Source of the DNA: Chlorops oryzae
Lineage: Eukaryota > Arthropoda > Insecta > Diptera > Chloropidae
Direction: 5' to 3'
DNA length: 64,000 bases
Assembly (NCBI GenBank): GCA_020466095.1
Contig: CM035807.1
Span: 78,552,595-78,616,594 of the forward strand
Shown: piece after piece, positions 59,793-64,000 of the stretch
How the letters are laid out: each line of letters starts with the position of its first letter
Numbering within the stretch: the stretch's first letter is position 1
Made by a program: the position numbers and the translations under genes
Notes under the pieces: generated by a model
Database searches by the model: none
Seen by the model: the letters and a program-made list of their open reading frames with translations, nothing else
Told to the model about the DNA's origin: nothing

Positions 59793-60144
59793 ACAACAAT
59801 AATCGAAATCCTAAGAGATGACATTCCTTTGTTCCATTGTTAGAACAAAAATTATATAACATAGCATTTCATTTTAGGAATCTTACTTTTTTTTACTATT
59901 TAAATCAAAGCGAACTTGTTAAATTAGAAAAAATACAAAAAACAAAAAAAAAACAAGTAAAGAAGTTTACATCGGCAAAGCCGATTGCACACATACCTTT
60001 TCCTCAGCCTAAAATATGTTAAAACATTACCTTAACGAAAATTCCTGCCGTTGTCGTTGTTCTAGCTTGGATATCTATTTATACCTTATCTGTTCTTCGA
60101 TTTAGCTTCTAAAATTTGAGATTATTATTAAGCACAAAATTTTC

Positions 60145-60420
60145 GCGAATGGTGGTCATGGTCAAATTTTAACCGTTAGAGTACATTTTGTTTAGCTGCA
60201 AAATACTCAATTCAAAATAGTGAAAATCAAATTTTTGCGAATTTCGCGAATGGTGGTCTTGATAAAATTTTAACCCTTAGAGGACATTTTGTTTAGCTGC
60301 GAAATACTCAACTCAAAATGGTGAAAATCAAATTTTTGCGAATTTCGCGAATTATGGTCATGGTCAAAATTTGACCTTAAGTGACGACTTTATTTGGCGG
60401 TAAAATACACAATCAGAAGA
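60145..60420. repeat. Tandem repeat of about 100 bp, 2.7 copies
   Basis: The block GCGAATGGTGGTCATGGTCA .. TTTAGCTGCAAAATACTCAA .. AAATCAAATTTTTGCGAATTTC recurs at about 60145, 60245 and 60345. The third copy is more diverged (GCGAATTATGG, TTTGGCGGTAAAATACACAA). It lies inside the INE-1-like element. Confidence 0.8.
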
Positions 60421-60785
60421 AGCAAAAAAAAATAATTTTTGTATACAGATATGAGAATAAGAGAGAGTGTTTTTTTCTAATGTGTAGGATGATGACCATA
60501 AATATAGCGATGTCGCAATTTTTTTTCAGCGAAAGCTTAAGTCTACATAGCTATACACACACCAAATTTCAATAAGCTGGGATGTATAGTAAAAAAGTTA
60601 TCCAGGAAAAACGTTAAAAATCGTGATTTTTGAAACTTCTGAACCACTTCCCACGACCCAAGAAGGGACTACGAAAAAAATTTGTATGCAGTTTTTCGGA
60701 CATTTACCTGGTTGAAGTCCATGCCAAATTTCAATATGATATCTTTCATGGCTTAGGAGTAAATTACGAAAAACTAAAGTGTGAC

Positions 60786-60786
60786 C

Positions 60787-60845
<59 letters not shown>
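60786..60845. repeat. GACA tetranucleotide microsatellite
   Basis: Fifteen consecutive GACA (GTCT on the minus strand) units. This is the expected variable core of an INE-1-like element and is likely length-polymorphic. Confidence 0.95.
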
Positions 60846-60846
<1 letters not shown>

Positions 60847-62254
60847 TGGCTAGATCGATTCCTCTTGTCACCCTGATCAAGAATATATATATATGTCTAT
60901 ATCTATCGCGACTCCTTTGGTATGTTACATACTCCGTGCCAAACTTAATATACCCTTTCCTTCGGAAAAGGTATAAAAAACAGAATTGGATTCATATGGA
61001 TTGAGCAGTAAACAAGGCAATGAGCAGCGTTTGAAGGCTTCGAAGAAGACACCATTGAAAGATTTCTCCAATCTACATTATTGAACTTCTTCCGTAGATA
61101 TTCATAACGAAATTCTGAAGTCTTTTTTAGTGGTTAGTCCTTTGATCACTAATAATAGATGGTGTATTCCGAGACACAACAAAGACTGTGAGACTACTCC
61201 CGTTCCCTGATTAGAGAGCAATCATTCTAATTGCTCGCAACGAGGCGGCAAATGTCTTTCAATGGCAAAACACTTGGCTTTTCATTAATCGACGTCGGGC
61301 AAAAGTAAAATAAAGCAAATGAAGAGAGATTCCAAATGAAAAACACCAATTTCCTCTTTCAATTCCAATCTTCCCACTTCTTGGGCATTCTCTTCATTGT
61401 TGTTATTTATCCATTATCCATTCCGTGGCGTTCGCTGTAATTTTAAAATTAAGAGCTCGCAGCCAAATATTTTGATTTATTGTTCTGCTTACATGCATGT
61501 ATGCGGCTTCAGTCCGCCCAAGAATCCAAGTCGACTGTAGGTAGGTACATACTACATAAGGTGGGAGTTGGCGTTCCTTCCATTGTTCCATCGCTCAGTT
61601 AGATGTCCACGGAATCAACGCACATAATGTCGCATTTAATTCGAGTTGAGTGACTTCAATCTGTCACACGCGTTCTCGGGCCTTTCGTTTATGATTACTT
61701 GTATTTTGACGATTCCACCCTTGACTGGCTGAGGTGAATGACAGTGCAGTCCATATGGCTGGATTTGGGAAAAACTGTTTTTTTTTTTTTTTTTTTTTTT
61801 TTTTAGGAAGGAAAACACAAAAAACAATCTGAAACACGTGAAACAAGGGGACATGTCTAAAGAAATCAGAATTGATGTTACGTTACCTTACGTTGCGTTG
61901 CGTTGCGCTACGTTGCGTCGTGTCGCGGGCGTGTGACACAATTCTTTTCTGCTCCTTTGACTTGGAAAGCGACAATGTAGACAATGAACAATAGAAGCTG
62001 CTGCTGCAAGGATGGAGGGTCGGCAGCAACGAACGAACGAACAAGTGCAACAGGACTGAGTCGGAAAGGCACAAATTGTCGTCGCACAAAAATCATGCCA
62101 GGCGGAACGGCAGCCGAGGCATTGTTTTTTGTTTTTTTTTTTTGGCAAGTGGAGGTCATAAGTACGGCGACCATAAATTGAAATTGAAAAACAGAACAAT
62201 TTTTTTTTTTTTTTCGTCTTCAACTTGGTTTATTTAAACTTTTTGAAGGTTTAC

Positions 62255-62413
62255 GAGGATGTCACAGAACTGAATTGAAAAACCGTCAAAATTTCAATTA
62301 GTCCAAGAATCATGACGATCGAATTTGGACTTAATTTTTAGAAACGGTTTTTAGGGTACATGAAATATCCATAATCGTCAAAATTTCACAATTACGATTT
62401 CTATGACATGCCG
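62255..62413. mobile_element. Second copy of the GATGTCACAGAA MITE family
   Basis: Ends GAGGATGTCACAGAACTGA and GATTTCTATGACATGCCG are inverted. Interior blocks match the copy at 20507-20715 in the same order: AAAATTTCAATTAGTCCAA, ATCATGACGAT and AGGGTACATGAAAT. Confidence 0.55.
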
Positions 62414-62734
62414 TTAAACTTTCAATCGTGAAATGCGGTAACAGTTTTCCGTATAATAGGGCAGTTTTGGGCAGTTTCGTGCAGTAAGGGAACAGACCTA
62501 ATACATATATTCAAGATTTTACACTTTTGAAGTTTTTAAACCGTGTTGACGATAACGACCCTAAATAAAAAAAAATATACAGGAATGCTCTAGAAATCCA
62601 ATCCGAATAAAAAAAAAAAAAATGATTTCAATAGAAATTTCAGTTGTTTAGAAATGTTTTATGGGGATTTGATTTCTGGGGCATAAAGTTTTCCTCACTC
62701 TGTAAATATTCCTTAAATTCAAAGCAGCTAAGTT

Positions 62735-63237
62735 CTTAAGTCTTTGCGGAGATAGTTCTGTTATAAAAAGCGAGAGAGATAGAGCAAAGACTTAAGGCGC
62801 GAACGTGAAAACACGTTTCAGTGGGCGTAGCACAAAAAGTTTACCACTGTGGGTTCAAAATTGTGGATTTTCGGTCCTCCCCATTCAATGGAAGTGGGGA
62901 TTGGGGTGGTTTGATTTCGAAATCAATTTTGGAATTTCATAGATATTTGCAAAGAAACGTCCATGACAAATTTCATTGCTCTGGGGCAACTCCTTCTATC
63001 ATTTACCAAAAAATTTATGGAGGTCAAGCATTCTATCCGTACGCGTAATTTGTTTTTCTACCATTTTCCTCACATTTGTACTGGATATTAGTACTGAGAG
63101 CATCGATGTATATGCACTTACGGTTTTCTAATTAGGGGCTCTCCAATAATTACGCAAGGTTTTTATTACTGTTTTCACGTTCGCGTCTTAAGTCTTTACG
63201 CAGACCGTTCTGTTATAAAAAGCGAGAGAGATAGAGC
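62735..63237. repeat. Compound inverted/direct repeat with two TATA+GAGA modules
   Basis: A 50-bp unit, CTTAAGTCTTTGCGGA..GTTCTGTTATAAAAAGCGAG then AGAGATAGAGC, occurs at 62735-62787 and 63191-63237 in direct orientation; the last 30 bases are identical. Between them, AAAGACTTAAG..CGCGAACGTGAAAACA and its complement form inverted repeats (about 62788-62815 and 63168-63200), the second overlapping the right direct repeat. The interior is AT-rich with one short open frame (62821-63048) that I do not recognise. Confidence 0.6.
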
Positions 63238-63329
63238 TCTCTGTTCTCGATTCGTAGATGTTAATTCTTAAGGTGCTTGTACACGTTGCAAACAATTGTC
63301 GTCAACATTTTTATGTTTCCAGCGGCAAT

Positions 63330-63475
63330 ATTCAGCGGTATTTTAAATGAATATTCCCCGGGAAATTTTTCCCTCTATATTACCTCCCTAGTGTGCTAAG
63401 AATGAGAATATTTTTTTCAAATCCGCAGGGGAAAATTCCCGGGAAATATTAAGAATCGGGCTGATTCTCTCTTGT
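63330..63475. mobile_element. Copy of the AGCCCGATTCTTAATATT element
   Basis: On the reverse strand the order TCAGCCCGATTCTTAATATT, TCCCGGGAATTTTCCCC, TTAGCACACTAGGGAGG, CCCGGGGAATATTCATTTAA matches the left part of the duplication at 36290-36490. Short inverted CCCGGGAA blocks lie near both ends. Confidence 0.5.
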
Positions 63476-63784
63476 TTACACTAGCACGACAACATTCGGA
63501 TGGTCAACATGTTGCTTTCTTGGTGAATATACCACTTAAAGCTGTTTTCAAATAAATAAAGTAATTAAAAGATAATCAGCTGTTAAATGAAATGCGAAAT
63601 TTGGCTTATCAGAAATGGCCTGCAAGTTCTAATAAGTGGTCTCCATTGGCGATTTCCATCCGGTAAGTGCTATCAACACAGAAAAAGTCCCTGTAGAGAC
63701 TTCTGGGCCCTTTATGCGGCCATTTATGTTCGTAGATTTGTTGGGTATGACAACAAGTGTGAGTGTGCAAGCGCAAAAAAACGA

Positions 63785-63946
63785 AAGCTCAGATTCTGAG
63801 CGTGGGCGCGTGAGTGATCTTTCACGCACGCTCACGCACGCTCTTATAGCAAGTCACGCACAATCACGTCACGTCCGTGAATGTGCGTGAGTTCAAATAT
63901 CGTGATTTTCGCCGTGAGTGAGTGAAAAATTACGCACGCACGGGCT
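63785..63946. repeat. CGTGAGTG/CACTCACG palindrome-rich block
   Basis: Many copies of GTGCGTGAG, CACGCACGCTCACGC and GTGAGTGAGTG in both orientations within 160 bp. It resembles the subterminal repeats of hAT-like elements such as 9676-10348, but no outer end was identified; the element may run past the window edge. Confidence 0.5.
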
Positions 63947-64000
63947 ACTCATGGAAAAACAATAATTCATAAAACCAAAGTAGGCATTGAGTAGAAAATA

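Larger units (their letters stand above)
59950..60976 (-). mobile_element. INE-1/DINE-1-like Helitron derivative
   Basis: Read on the minus strand it begins with a hairpin-like TATACCTTTTCCGAAGGAAA (then GGGTATA), has TATATATTCTTGATCAGGGT, GATCTAGCCATGTCTGTC and a GTCT array, and ends in a small TCGGC..GCCGA hairpin followed by TAAACTTCTTTACTTGTT. This order (hairpin start, AATATA/TTGATCAGG, ATCTAGCCATGTC, GTCT core) is that of the Drosophila INE-1/DINE-1 family as I remember it. It is non-autonomous and carries an internal 100-bp tandem repeat. Confidence 0.75.
59792..64000. other. Right flank without recognised genes
   Basis: The flank contains an A-rich patch (59928-59952), the INE-1-like element, several inverted-repeat elements and short simple repeats, all listed separately. 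Between 60980 and 62250 I see AT-rich DNA with a T-run (61779-61804), a CGTTGCG-type repeat (61882-61925) and no supportable gene. Confidence 0.6.

Overview
The window is AT-rich eukaryotic DNA with spliced GT-AG introns, dense microsatellites and many short DNA-transposon remnants. Its INE-1/DINE-1-like Helitron pieces and both coding loci suggest a higher fly (Brachycera, possibly a tephritid fruit fly). The species cannot be fixed from the sequence alone.

Only two protein-coding loci are well supported, both on the + strand. The first is the 3' end of a SCAPER-like gene (S-phase cyclin A-associated protein in the ER). It has seven coding exons at 8554-8690, 47084-47229, 47584-47676, 48007-48098, 54328-54498, 55217-55369 and 55455-55523. 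All junctions are in phase and together give about 286 C-terminal residues ending at TAA 55521-55523. One intron is about 38.4 kb. The 5' exons must lie to the left of this window. The second gene is an intronless, complete 472-codon mitochondrial citrate synthase (58373-59791), diverged from the standard fly enzyme but with every catalytic residue kept. It starts about 2.8 kb after the SCAPER stop and looks like a retrocopy.

The rest is intron or flank. Positions 1-8553 hold a GGGGCC-type minisatellite and a string of short inverted-repeat elements (nested, PIF/Harbinger-like and hAT-like). The 38-kb intron holds hAT-like elements with 8-bp target duplications, a pogo-like element beside an INE-1 fragment, a Tc1-type transposase relic, two non-LTR retrotransposon tail relics, a TTAA-flanked piggyBac-like element, a nested element full of ATCGAT sites and CAT/CAC repeats, a GC-rich 20-21 bp minisatellite, a recent duplication with a 138-bp near-identical core, and three tRNA-like (SINE-like) units in 0.8 kb. 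The right flank, 59792-64000, has an INE-1-like Helitron derivative with a 100-bp tandem repeat and a GACA microsatellite, and a compound inverted/direct repeat carrying two TATA+GAGA modules.

No bacterial operon, CRISPR array, rRNA or convincing functional tRNA was seen. Most open frames in the introns are low-complexity or chance frames. Comparisons to known families are from memory; no database search was run.
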